DNA of 64,000 nt, taken from the NCBI GenBank assembly GCA_011799875.1, contig CM022303.1, positions 298,356,362 through 298,420,361 on the forward strand, given 5' to 3'. The position numbers and the translations under genes were made by a program. Within the stretch, counting starts at the first letter, position 1; each line of letters starts with the position of its first letter. Shown here piece by piece: positions 11,101 to 24,700 of this stretch. The stretch comes from Thinopyrum elongatum. Lineage: Eukaryota; Streptophyta; Magnoliopsida; Poales; Poaceae. The notes beneath the pieces were generated by a model. The model was not told the DNA's origin, ran no database searches, and saw nothing but the letters and a program-made list of their open reading frames with translations.

Positions 11101-14100
11101 GCACTAACCATACACGCAAATGCACACGATCAAGCCTAAGGACTCACTTGAAGATATCACAACACAACTCTAAAACATAAATAAATTCATACAAGCTTTA
11201 TATTACAAGCCAGGGCCTCGAGGGCTCGAATACATAGCTCGATGGCATACAAGTGTCAGCGGAAGCATCAGATATCTGGGTACAGATATATTACATGAAC
11301 AGAGATAAGCCTTTAGGAAGGCGGGGCAAAATAAAACTCTACGATCGAAAGGCGTAGGCCTCCTGCCTAGGACCCTCCGAATCCTACTCCTGGTCGTCCG
11401 TCGGCTCCTCGTAGTAGTACTCGCCGGGAGGGTAGTAGTAATAGCTGTAGTCGTCGACGGGGGTAGCTAACTCAGGGGCTCCGTCATCTGGCGGCATCAA
11501 TTGGATATGGGGGAAAAAGAAAGTAAAGCAAACATGAGTACTCATCCGAAGTACTCAGCAAGCAAGGATCTACACTACATATGCAACATTTTCAAAGGAG
11601 GCTGTATATGTGGACTGGGCTGCAGAAATACCAGAATAGAGGGGGAAAGCCTAGTCCTATCAAAGACTAGCATCTTCAATCATCTTCATCGGTCTTGCAG
11701 CATAAGAAGAGTGCAGAGTAACATAATGTAAAGTAGTTGTAGTATCATCAACCTCAGCCAGAGATTCTTCCTCGACTCCCTGCGAGAAAGTAATCCCAGA
11801 GCCATACTATCCAGTATCATCTCAGTTCTAGTTGTACCGATCGGGATACAACTCCGAGTGTCCGTTACCATAGGATAGGCTATCGATAGATTAGTTCTTC
11901 CCTGCAGGGGTGCACCAACTTACCCACCACGCTCACTTAACTCCGGCCGGACACACTTTTCTGGGTCATGCCCGGTCTCGGCTAAGCAACATGCTGCAAC
12001 CCGACCAAATACTTAACAGAGAGGTCAGCACACCGGACTAAACCTATGCCCCCAGGGGTCTTGGGCCATCTTCCGGGAACTCCTGCATGTTGCGAGGGTG
12101 GCCGAGAGCAGACCTAGCAACCCCTTAATACAAGCGCAGTTGCTTAACCAGTCCAACTCGGCGCGCGCCGCTCAGTCGCTGACGTCCATTAAGCTTCGGC
12201 TGAAGTATACGACGCAGAACGCCCATACTATGCCCACGTGATGGTTAGTGCTATCAGGCCAGAGGCCCCTCGGATCAAATATCCAAACCGATTAGTGGTT
12301 TAGGAGCGCGCGGAAATGAGCAGAGACTCACGATCGATGTGACCCCGTTGCCCCGTCTCGAGGACTTGCGGCAAGGGCTAAGAATGCCCGGCCACGCCTC
12401 GTAGTTATCTCGCGGGCACCTCTCAGGTCAACCCGACTCCACATCACTTCGCATTCATGCTCGCGCGGGTACCCCTCAGGGCCGACCCGTCTTTAGTATC
12501 AAGGTTCAGTGTTCAGTCATAGTAACTAAAGTCTCCGTGTGTCTGACACCAAGGGGAAACCCTGAGGAATCACCCTCGATGGAATCCCACTCAATGATAT
12601 CATCAAGGTGAACAAAGGAGGAATCACCCTCGAGGTCCATACTTGACGTGTTGCACGACGGCGTCGGTATCGGGGGTGGTGTAGGAGGAATCACCCTCGC
12701 TTACCACGACCGATTAACTAACCTACAAGGTTATCATTAGAAGTGCTGACGAGGTATCACTCTTGGCACCCGATAGTAACCCAGTAGTGTCGAGCAAGTT
12801 AAGGGGGAAGTGACGTGCGGTGCCAGGGTCTGATCTTCGATCCCGTTGCTCGGGTCTTCTGAGAGTCCAGCAGGGCAGTCGGGACAAGTGGGTCTCTGAT
12901 AAGGCTCTACCCATCCTATACTAAACAGCTTAGGATAGCAGGAAAGTATCAATAGCAGGTTACAAGTAAACAGGCTATGCAGCAGATATAGGACAACAGT
13001 AGCGGCAGTAACTTCTAATGCAAGCATAAGAGAGAAGAGAGTGGGCGATATCAGAATGCTCAAAATGGGGGTGCTTGCCTGTCTGCTCGACGGCAAGGGC
13101 AGGGTCGTCGGGGACGTAGTCATACTCCGAAGCGGCGTCTGCCTCAGGAGCTACGTCGACGTCGGGGTCTACCGAGAGAGAAGAGGGGAAGGAAACAAGT
13201 AAATACAATGCAATCAAATGCAACACGGTGCGTGCTATGCTATGATGCAATGCAGAGTTGACTAAATATGCATCTAAGTCATTTTGGTTATCTTTAGGAT
13301 TAACCGGGGATTTATTAATCGGCATGTGTGCACTATTCATCTACCGAATTCGGGTTCGGAGTTACGAGTTCTCCTATGTAGGAGGTTCCGACAGGAAAAC
13401 AGACGGCACGATCAGACTCGTCTCGTCGTTCTGAGCAACTTTCATGTTTTAACTTTTTCGATCCGGGCTACGGTTGTTTTTCTATGATTTTCCGAAGTTT
13501 AAACAATATTCTGGATTTATCTAAATTAGCAGAATTTCCAAATTTGGAATATGACATCAGCATGACAGAGACACGACGTCAGCGGTCGGCTGACCAGTTG
13601 ACTGGTCAACAGGACCAGTGGGTCCCACCTGTCATAGACTGGAGGTGCCCAGTCAGCAGGTTGACTGAGTCAACTGGATCCAGTGGGACCCAGTGGTCAG
13701 TCACTATTAGTCTAACAGGGTTTTAAACTAATCTAAATACACTAATTAGTCTGTGGGCCCAGTCTGTCAGCGAGGCATTTATTTAGTAGTTAATTATTCA
13801 CTAATCCTAAACGCTACAGTACCCAGACTCACATGTCGGTGGCAGTGGAACAGCTGGGTTAGGAGTTAACTAACTGACGCGTGGGTCCCGCCGGCGTTTA
13901 AACACCGGCGCGCGCGCCGGTGACCAAACCGACGGCGGCGACGCGCGGGACTTCACCGGAAAACGTGCACGGAGCATGGCAAAGGGCGTTCTTGGGCTCT
14001 ACAGGACGGGCGCGATGTGCCGCGTCCGATGGTGGCCGTAGTTGGCGCGGGGGTGGCCGGAGTCGACTGCTATGACGGCGTGCGGCAGCGGTGGTTTCGG

Positions 14101-15258
14101 GCGAGGTGGGTTCCGTCGCCTCGGGGCACGGCGAGGCTCGCGGTCGGGCTCGCTGACCTCCTGGGGATCCCAGGAGCGCGTCTGTGCCTCCGGTTCGAGC
14201 GGAGGAGCTCGAATGCGGGTCCCCGGACGGCGGAGCTGCAGCCACGGTGGGGGATGCTAGCGAGGCGCAGTAGCTCAGGTAGAGGGGAAGGAGAAGCGGC
14301 CGCTCACCTAGGGAGCACAAGAAGGCTCGGTGACAGCCTTGTAGCGCAGAGAGGCGGCCGGTCGAGGCGGCAAACGTCGGCGGCCGAAGGTAGGGGACGG
14401 TGGCGATTGCGACGATGCGGTGGTGTACAACTCGAATCCGAGGGTGTAGCCGACGGAGACGTCGCAGGCGGTGCCCCTGGGCTCGACGGGGAGACGAACG
14501 GTGGCCGGGCGGCGTTAACGGCGAGGCAGCGGCGACGAGCTCGCGCAAGCGAGCGAAGTAGAGAGGGAGAGGGGAATCTGAGGGGGAGAGTGGGGGCTAG
14601 GGTTCGATCCAGGGGTGACAGGCAGCTTATCTAGCTAGGTCAGACAACGGGAGAGCCACCGGTGTCGAGCATCGCGCGGTGGAGCTCCATCCAGACGCGG
14701 CCATGGCGACACGCACGCGAGAAGGAAGGTTGTGGCCTTGTGGATTGGGCCGCGGGGCACTGTGGACTAGGAAGCCCAGTGCCAGAGCCTTTCTCTTCTT
14801 TTCCCTTTTTCCTCTATTTTCATTTTCACAGAAGCTTTCTCAATTAATTTCAGTCATCAAATGACTTAGCAAAAATGTGCCACTGTTCAAAACAATTACA
14901 AGGAAATATTGTGCATTGCCATAATAAGTTTGGGGACAAGAGGGGAAGGTTAGGCATTTTTTGGAAAATGAAGTGAGCCAAAATAATTATTGCTGGACCA
15001 CTAATTAATTTCTAGGGGCAACCTGGGAAGTCCAAAAATGTTGGTTTCAATTTTATAATTGCCTTGGGAATATTTGAAACATTATGAACATTTTAGTGTC
15101 CAAACTTGAACAACTTTTATTTTTCACTTTGAATTTGAATTTATTTCAGAGAGGAATTTGAATGGAGTTGTTTAAACACTATGATCAGTCTTTGCAAATG
15201 AAGATGACTTGGCAGGATCAGAGGGTGATCACGGTGGTGTGAGGCTGGGGATGTTACA
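11078..15258 (-). repeat. Left (3') LTR of non-autonomous Gypsy (copy ii)
   Basis: The LTR starts TGTGATGACC, ends GGGATGTTACA and is about 4181 bp. In transcription order (high to low coordinates) it holds an AT-rich part (15258 to about 14860), a GC-rich gene-like part (about 14650-13900), acidic mini-exon A (about 13085-13170), four GGAATCACCCTCG-type repeats (12560-12765) and acidic mini-exon B (11388-11490). Confidence 0.88.
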
Positions 15259-18200
15259 AATCTCCTCCACTACAGGAAATCTCGTCCCGAGATTTAAGTG
15301 GGGAAATAAAGGTAACTTCGGGGAAACCGACCATTGCAGGTTCGATTATCTGGTGGACAATTCAGGGAACATGGCAAAAAGAATCTCTCGAGTTGGAACT
15401 TAAGAAAACATCGAGAGCAGAGTATGAAGGTACGATAAGAAGTATCAAGCGAAAAGGGGTTCAGGGTACCGGGAGTAGATCATCTCTCGAGGGGTGGCTC
15501 GTGATAACACACAACGCCAGGAGCAAAGGATACTTCGGAATCAAGGATGTACAGGAGAGTCAGGTTCCGATCCTGTGGAACTATGGGGGGTGTCGATTAT
15601 AAGTAGGGTGAACGGTGACATCTTACCAGACATGACAACAAGGTATGTCAGAGATTAGCCTGTCAGTTATGTCGGCGACAACATTGGTACCAAGGGAGAG
15701 GGACGAAGAGAACCATTTTCCTGCTCGTTGAACGAGGCGGACCAAATAGGCAAAGTTCTCGTCCATCGGCGGTTACCGGAATGTCATCAACAATAGTAAC
15801 AGGGTCACACTGACAGAGTTGTAGACCGAGATGTTTTCATAGGCAGAGAATTATTTCTGCTTAAATAAGCTAGATTACTGGAAAGGTTAAACAAAACAAT
15901 GGAAAGGAAAATGTGTTTACACACAAGAATTGGGAGTATATCCTGTCCAAGGAAAAGCGGAGCATGATATACATGATGGGACAGCAAGTTCAAAAGCCTT
16001 TAGGTAAAGGGGCGAGGGATGAATCATGATATTACCCATACAACGGTGTTTTGGATAATAGAACAAGAAACATTTGGCAATGCTCTTCCAACGTTCCTGT
16101 TGATATTCGGAGTACCATAGTCATGCTTCGAGGTAGCAATAACATGGTGTTTCGGGTAAGGGGTTGGATCTGAGGATCACAAGAGATACAAAGGAACACT
16201 TCCAAGATTAACTCGGAATGTAAGGATTAACCAAACACAACCAGGTCTGTGTTGGCAGGAATACAAGGATGTCATTGATGATTTCACAAATCATCGAGGG
16301 GCAGAGATGGTATTTCTAGTCATGAATTCATTTGATATCCTAAAAGAGTTCAGAATGTTGATGATGATCACGACACATTTGTCGAGGGGTTCTAAGAAGA
16401 GGGAATCAATCAGCAAGATGATCAAAGTAGCTGGAATGAAGTTCGAGGTCAACAAAACCATGGATAAGACACAAGCTCGAAATCAAGCTTGTTGTTCGGG
16501 ATGAAAAGATAGGATGCGAAAAATCGACGCAAGCTTTGCTCATCGTCGAAGATTGTGCTCCGGGAAGAAGGGCCAGGTAGCACAGTTAAAAGCTGGCACG
16601 ATAAAGATATAGCCGATCAGGCTAGGAATGATGAGATGGGGTATTAAACTTCCCAGTAACAAGTACTAGGGGTAATACCGGAAGGTAAATCGGGGTAGAG
16701 GTTGGACGGGTGAATTGATCTGCAGAGGACAAGTATTTTAACTAATCCGGAAAATGGAATCAAGAAGGAAATATGGTGGGAACCACGATTGCAAAGGATC
16801 AATTCATAGAGACAAGATGAACTAGTACCAAGGGAATAATTATTTTTACGAGCAGCTTCCATGATAAGTTCTACACCGGATCCATGGGCATGAACACAAA
16901 GGTTCAAGGTCGACTCCCACTTCTTCAATGAACAACTTATCATTCACTGCTCTTTGTTAAGAAGGTTTAGAGTTTGTAAGTTTAAGTGGTGGAATATCAG
17001 AAGGTATGGCACATGAAGCCTTGAGGGTTCTCTCAGCTAGCGAAGGCATAGACACTACCCATAGGGGCATTTTTATAGATCTATACCACACGCTTATAGA
17101 AGCGACATACTACATTTCAAAATTGGATATGGAAGAAAAGAATTAAATGATACCGCATTGCCGAAGGCAATTTGTAACAGGGGAAGAACTCTCAAAAATA
17201 GAAGATGAATAACATTGTTGGATAATAATCCAACGAAAGATCAGGTAGACGACATAGGATCTGTCGTGAGTAGCGGTACTCAACCAAAAGAAGAAAGAAT
17301 GTAACGGAATCAGATTATAGAAACATCGGAATAATCCGACGTTTAAGTTCAAAGGAGTTATGATTCAGAAATGAAGGATCAGAAGCAAAAGCTCTGGCAA
17401 AAAATGAGTAGGTTGAACAGAACTAGATGGACAACTTTGGTGTTCCGTCTTGCAGAGATCTCCTCCCATGATTACGGGACATGTTCTGGTCAGTAGTCAG
17501 TCCCAAGTTAATATGGGGAAGGAATGCACTGTCTCTCCGTGCCATGCAAGCAGGGCAGATATACAGACGGCAAGAAGTAGAGAATGCTTCAGTGCCAAAG
17601 GCAATGTCAACGGAAAGGAACCGATAAGGTTCTTAGAATAGAAAGGAATCGGTCGGATAACTGTCCTCAAAAGGAATCAAGTGATCCGTAAGAATTTAAC
17701 GGGGTAAGGTTTTAACGACTGGTCCCACCTGAGAGTCCTCCGAGAAAGGACGGGGGCAAGCACCTCGAATTAAGGAAGCACTTGAACAACCCAAGTATAA
17801 AATTTAGAGGGTTCACGATTTCCAAAGCCAGGAGTGACAATCAGTTCACCTGGGCAGAGGGATGAGTGATTTGTACATGCTTAGTTGGACAATCAATCAA
17901 TACTTGATTGACCAAGAACCAGCTCATGTCCGGAATGATGATTGAGCCGGAAGGACGAGTTCTAGGAATCGACTGATGATTGCGAGCATTCGCACTCATG
18001 TTGAATCAATAAGACCAAAATGACGGTGTCAAAGGATACAAATGATTATTGCCAGACATGTGGAATTAACCATAAGGCAAGCAGGCAAGAATTTCAAGAG
18101 CAATAGACTGCAGAGGATTTTCGGGAGATCAGATAGCAATTCAATGCATTCTGGAAAGCACTCGAATAACTGGGAATGAACGGATCCCGTGTAGTAGGAG

Positions 18201-18716
18201 GATTTATTTGTAGGTGTGTTCAGGCGGAAAGGGACTGCAAAGCAGTAGGTTCAGAGAATTCTCGAAATGTCGGATAGTACTTCGATATGTCGGATGAAAC
18301 CCGGGAGTAACTGAAATGAATCTATGAACGACGAGTGTAAGTAGTTATCCATCGTAGTTTATCGGTTGTCAGGAACTGCAAAGCAGTGGGACAGGGTCTC
18401 GGTTAACGTCGAGGAGTATCTTCAGAATCTTCTGATGAAGCAGACGATCATCTGTAGTGAAAGGGGCTCTCCGGGAGGAAATGGTTACGAGATCCTAATG
18501 CCAGAGTTAGTAAAATCTTTAACCCGAATAGAAGAGAGATCAGAGTCCCAGAGTAAAGACGAGGAATAAAAGATCCTAGTACCACCCAGTTGGCGACGTG
18601 GGCCCGTAAGCCACACAGCCAAGTTAGTAAAACAGTTTTCGACCACTAGACTCAACTTCGACCAAGGAGTTGGAAGGGGGGGGGGTTCCTACAGGCAGTC
18701 AGCTCTGATACCAACC
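15259..18716 (-). other. Non-coding internal region of non-autonomous Gypsy
   Basis: About 3.46 kb hold only short open frames, none resembling gag, protease, RT or integrase. A purine tract sits next to the left LTR (GTGGAGGAG on the minus strand, 15263-15271). The last ~180 bases before the right LTR closely match the leader of the autonomous relative (about 42940-43119), including a shared GCGACGTGGGCCCGTAAGCC. A second shared block, AAGGTTAAACAAAACAATGG, lies near 15883 and 42792. The middle is unrelated to gag-pol. Confidence 0.75.
18701..18713 (-). promoter_or_regulatory. Primer-binding site, tRNA-iMet type
   Basis: TGGTATCAGAGCT on the minus strand, three bases inside the right (5') LTR. 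This is the usual plant initiator-Met-tRNA primer site and fixes the element's orientation. Confidence 0.85.
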
Positions 18717-21700
18717 TGTGACGACCCCGGCTTAATCATGCACTAACCATACACGCAAATGCACACGATCAAGCCTAAGGACTCACTTGAAGATATCACA
18801 ACACAACTCTAAAACATAAATAAATTCATACAAGCTTTATATTACAAGCCAGGGCCTCGAGGGCTCGAATACATAGCTCGATGGCATACAAGTGTCAGCG
18901 GAAGCATCAGATATCTGGGTACAGATATATTACATGAACAGAGATAAGCCTTTAGGAAGGCGGGGCAAAATAAAACTCTACGATCGAAAGGCGTAGGCCT
19001 CCTGCCTAGGACCCTCTGAATCCTACTCCTAGTCGTCCGCCGGCTCCTCGTAGTAGTACTCGCCGGGAGGGTAGTAGTAATAGCTGTAGTCGTCGACGGG
19101 GGCAGCTAACTCAGGGGCTCCGTCATCTGGCGGCGTCAATTGGATATGGGGGAAAAAGAAAGTAAAGCAAACGTGAGTACTCATCCGAAGTACTCAGCAA
19201 GCAAAGATCTACACTACATATGCAACATTTTCAAAGGAGGCTGTATATGTGGACTGGGCTGCAGAAATGCCAGAATAGAGGGGGAAAGCCTAGTCCTATC
19301 GAAGACTAGCATCTTCAATCATCTTCATCGGTCTTGCAGCATAAGAAGAGTGCAGAGTAACATAATGTAAAGTAGTTGTAGTATCATCAACCTCGGCCAG
19401 AGATTCTTCCTCGACTCCCTGCGAGAAAGCAATCCTAGAGCCATTCTATCCAGTATCATCTCAGTTCTAGTTGTACCGATCGGGATACAACTCCGAGTGT
19501 CCGTTACCGTAGGACAGGCTATCGATAGATTAGTTCTTCCCTGCAGGGGTGCACCAACTTACCCACCATGCTCACTTAACTCCGGCCGAACACACTTTCC
19601 TGGGTCATGCCCGGCCTCGGCTAAGCAACATGCCGCAACCCGACCAAATACTTAACAGAGAGGTCAGCACGCCGGACTAAACCTATGCCCCCAGGGGTCT
19701 TGGGCCATCGCCCCGGGAACTCCTGCACGTTGCGAGGGCGGCCGAGAGCAGACCTAGCAACCCCTTAATACAAGCGCAGTTGCTTAACCAGTCCAACTCG
19801 GCGCGCGCCGCTCAGTCGCTGACGTCCATTAAGCTTCGGCTGAAGTATACGACGCAGAACGCCCATACTATGCCCACGTGATGGTTAGTGCTATCAGGCC
19901 AGAGGCCCCTCGGATCAAATATCCAAACCGTTTAGTGGTTTAGGAGCGCGCGGAAACAAGCAGAGACTCACGATCGATGTGACCCCGTCGCCCCGTCTCG
20001 AGGACTTGCGGCAAGGGCTAAGAATGCCCGGCCACGCCTCGTAGTTATCTCGCGGGCACCTCTCAGGTCAACCCGACTCCACATCACTTCGCATTCATGC
20101 TCGCGCGGGTACCCCTCAAGGCCGACCCATCTTTAGTATCAAGGTTCAGTGTTTAGTCATAGTAGCCAAAGTCTCCGTGTGTCTGACACCAAGGGGAAAC
20201 CCTGAGGAATCACCCTCGATGGAATCCCACTCGATGATATCATCAAGGTGAACGAAGGAGGAATCACCCTCGAGGTCCACACTTGAGGTGTTGCACGACG
20301 GCGTCGGTATCGGGGGTGGTGTAGGAGGAATCACCCTCGCTTACCACGACCGATTAACTAACCTACAAGGTTATCATCAGAAGTGCTGACGAGGTATCAC
20401 CCTCGGCACCCGATAGTAACCCAGTAGTGTCGAGCAAGTTAAGGGGGAAGTGACGTGCGGTGCCAGGGTCTGATCTTCGATCCCGTTTGTGACGCCCCCG
20501 GCTTAATCGTGCACTAATCATACACGCAAATGCGCACGATCAAGCCTAAGGACTCACTTGAAGATATCACAACACAACTCTAAAACATAAAATAAAGTCA
20601 TACAAGCTTAATATTACAAGCCAGGGCCTCGTGGGCTCGAACACAGGCTCGATGGCATACAAGCGTCAGCGGAAGTATTAGATATCTGAGTACAGATATA
20701 TTACAGAGAGAGAGATAAGCCTTCACAGAGGCGGGGTAAAAATAAAAACTACGATCGAAAGGCGTAGGCCTCCTGCCCTGGACCCTCCGATCCTACTCCT
20801 GGTCGTCGAACGGCTCCTCGTAGTAGTAGTACTCGCCAGGCGGGTAGCAGTACTGGTCGTCGGCTGGGGCGTCTGACTCAGGGGCTCCGTCGTCTGGTGG
20901 CATCAAAAGAAATATGGGGGAAAAAGAAAATAAAGCAAACGTGAGTACTCATCCGAAGTACTCAGCAAGCAAGGATCTACACTACATATGCATCATTGTC
21001 AAAGGAATGGCTGTATATGTGGACTGGGCTGCAGAAATGCCAGAGTAGAGGGGGAAAGCCTAGTCCTATCAAAGACTAGCATCTTCAACAATCTTCGACA
21101 GTCTTGCAGCATCAGGAGAGAGCAGATGAACATAATGTAAAGTAGTAGTAGTAATATCATCAACCTCGACCTGAGATCCTTTCTCGACTCCCTGCGAGAA
21201 AGCAATCCCAGAGCCGTACTATCCAGTTCTCATCACATGTTCTAGTTGTACCGATCGGGATACAACTCCGAGTGTCCGTTACCGTAGGACAGGCTATCGA
21301 TAGAAGTTTCTTCCCTGCAGGGGTGCACCAACTTACCCACCACGCTCACTTAACTATGGCCGGACACACTTTTCTGGGTCATGCCCGGCCTCGGCTAAGC
21401 AACACGCCGCAACCCGACCAAATACTTAACAGAGAGGTCAGCACGCCGGACTAAACCTATGCGCCCAGGGGTCTTGGGCCTTCGCCCCGGGAACTCCTGC
21501 ACGTTGCGTACGCGGCTGAAAGCAGACCTAGCAACCCCTTATACAAGCGCGATTGCGTTCCCAGTCCAATTCAGCGCGCGCCGCTCAGTCGCTGACGTCC
21601 ATTAAGCTCCGGCTGAAGTATACGACGCAGAACGCCCATACTATGCCCACGTGATGGTTAGTGCTATCGGGCCAGAGGCCCCTCGGATCAAATATCCAAA

Positions 21701-24700
21701 TCGTAGTGGATTAGGAGCGCGCGGAAACGAGCAGAGACTCACGATCGATGTGACCCCGTCGCCCCGTCTCGAGGACTTGCGGCAAGGGCTAAGAATGCCC
21801 GGCCACGCCTCGTAGTTATCTCGCGGGCACCATCCAGGTCAACCCGACTCCACATCACTTCGCGTTAAGCTCGCGCGGGTACCCCTCAGGGCCGACCCGT
21901 CTTTAGTATCATAGTTTAGTGCAAGTCATAATATCCAAGGTAACTGTGTGTCTGACACCGAAGGGAACCCTGAGGAATCACCCTCGATGGAATTCCCGCT
22001 CGATGTTATCATCAAGGTGAACAAAGGAGGAATCACCCTCGAGGTCCACCTTGAGGAGTTGCGCGACGACGTCGTTATCGGGGGTGGTGTAGAAGGAATC
22101 ACCCTCGCTTACCACGACCGAGTAACTAACCTACAAGGTTAACATCAGAAGTGCTGACGAGGTATCACCCTCGGCACTCGATGGTAACCCAGCAGTGTCG
22201 GCAACTAAGGGGAAGTGATGTGCGGTGCCATGGTCTAGTCTTCAATCCCGATGATCGGGTCTTCTGATGTCCAGCAGGGCAGTCGGGATCAAGTGGGGGT
22301 CTCGGTCGTGTCTCTACCCACCTTATACTAAGCAGTCTAGGATAACCGGTAAGGTAACAAAGCAGGGTACAATAATCAGGCTATGCAGCAGATATAGGAA
22401 AACAGTAGCAGTAGCAGTTCTAATGCAAGCATAAGAGAGAAGAGAGTAGGCGATATAGGCATGCTCAAAATGGGGGTGCTTGCCTGTTTGCTCGGGGGCA
22501 AGGGCAAGGTCTTCAGTAGTATCGTCGGGGACGTAGTCGTACTCCTGTGCGGCGTCTGCCTCGGGAGCTACGTCAACGTCGGGGTCTGCCGAGAGAGAAG
22601 AGGGGGAAGAAACAGGTAAACATAATGCAAACAGATGCAATACGGTGCGTGTGATGCTATGATGCAGTGCAGGGTTGCCTAATTATGCATCTAAGTCATT
22701 TTAGTTATTTTTAGAATTATTCTGGGATTTAATATCCGACGTGTGTGCACTATTCATCTGCCGGATTCGGGTCCGGAGTTACGAGTTCTTCTACGTAGGA
22801 GGTTCCGATGGAGAAACAGACGGCATGATCAGACTCGTCTCGTCGTTCTGAGCAACTTTCATGTTTTAACTTTTTCGATCCGAGCTACGGTTTAAAAGTT
22901 ATTAATTTTTAAAGATTATTTGAATTTTGGAATTATTTTTAATTATCTAAACCGAATTATCCAAAACAGTGTAATTACTTTTTATACTCAGAGGGAGGTA
23001 TCCTTAGTGTATGACATGTGGGTCCCAGAGGCTGACTCAGCGGCCCAGTCAGCAAATCTTATCCGGGGTAATAGTAACAGGGACCCCACCTGTCATACTC
23101 ACAGAGACTTACAGTGTTTATTTTAACTAAAAAGTGTTAGTTAGCAGCGGACCCCACCTGTCAGTGACTGATTAGGGTTGACTAATTAGTGATTTAGCTG
23201 GTTAATTAGGTGGGGCCTACCAGTCAGTGACTGGGCCCGGTCCAGTCAGCAGAGCTGACCGGTCAACGGGGTCAGCTGGGCCCTGGGGACCACCAGGCAG
23301 CGACCCTGGGAGTGGCCCCAGCGGCACCATGTCAGCGGCGGCCGGCGGCAGGTCGCCGGTGGCCTCCAGACGCGGCGGAGGACTCGGGCCGGCGTCGGGT
23401 TTCGCCCATAGTGCACCAAAACGGACGGGGTTGGTCGCGTTCGAACGTGCGTGCAACGCCGCGTCGATCCTGGGCGGTGGCGCGGCCGGAGATGGAACAT
23501 GGCGTCGACGGCGAGCGGCGACGCGGGCGCCGGAGTTCGGGCCCGGACGGGATCGCGGCTGCGCGGCTCGAGGGGGTACGTGCGAGTGCGCGTTCGACTC
23601 CCGGGGTTGCCAGGAGCACAGCGTGGTGCTTAGCCAAGCACGGAAGCGGCCATGGCCACGAGCACGAGCTCGTCGGCGGCGGCCAAAGCACGACTACGGT
23701 GGCGGCTAGCTACGGCGGTTCCTATGGCGCAGCGAGAGAGAGGAGGGGGAGAAGCTCACCGTGCAGGCTCACACGTAGGCCCGGCGAGTGGTTTAGTAGC
23801 TGCTGCGCCGGGGATCGACGGAGAGGCGCCGGCGACCCGAGGAAGAAGACGAGGCGCGTGTGGCCGATGTGGTGCTCCTCGGTTCCCGTAGTTTGCTGCA
23901 GACGACGTGGTCGAGCTCGGCGGAGCGTGTGGACACGGTGGGGCTGCGAGGTGTCGACGGTGGCCACGGTGGTGACGACGCGCGGCGATGGCAGCGCTCG
24001 GGCGTCGGATCTGGAGGGGAAAAAGAGGCGCCGCAGAGCGAGGGAGAGAGGGGAGAAGTGATGGGGAGTGGTGACGGGGCCGAGGGCGTCGCCCTTATCC
24101 CCTCGACAGCCCCTGTAGCGCCGCGGTGTCGGCCAGCGACCGGCGAGCTCGTCCCTGACCACGGCGGCGTCGACACGGGGAGGAGAGAGGGAGCTAGGTG
24201 GGCTGATGGGCTGGGACCCGGCACTGTGCACTTAGGCCTGTGCACAGTGGCCCATCTCTCCCCTTTTTCTTTTTCTACTTTCTTTTTCTTATATCAATTC
24301 TGTCTTGAAATAGTTAGAGCACTTTTGCATTTTTTGTAAAATATGAGAGTTGTCCCAAATATTGCAATGCAATATTATCTCTCACCAAAAAGTGGTTTGG
24401 ACAAATTTGAATTCCATTTGAATTTGATATCATTTTAAATATATCAAATATTCTGTTTCTAGGGCTGTTTCATCTCGGTTGAGTCATTTATCCAACTCCA
24501 AACATTTTGCTGTTAATTTTAGAAATGTTCCTAGATTATTTCCCATTTAATGAACATTTTTCCAGCAGAGTTGGATCAACTTCAACTTACACTTTGAAAT
24601 TTTAAATTGATTTTCAGATTTGCATTTGAATTGAATTATTAACACATATGACTTGGCACTGCAAATGATGATGACATGGCATTATTAACAGCTGATCACT

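Noticed and set aside
13898..14634. Long GC-rich frames on both strands in the LTR (also 23227-24339, 25748-26443, 35767-36924, 45939-46844)
   Set aside because: High GC removes stops in many frames at once, frames differ between LTR copies, and no domain is visible. They could hold upstream exons of the LTR gene, but none could be supported.
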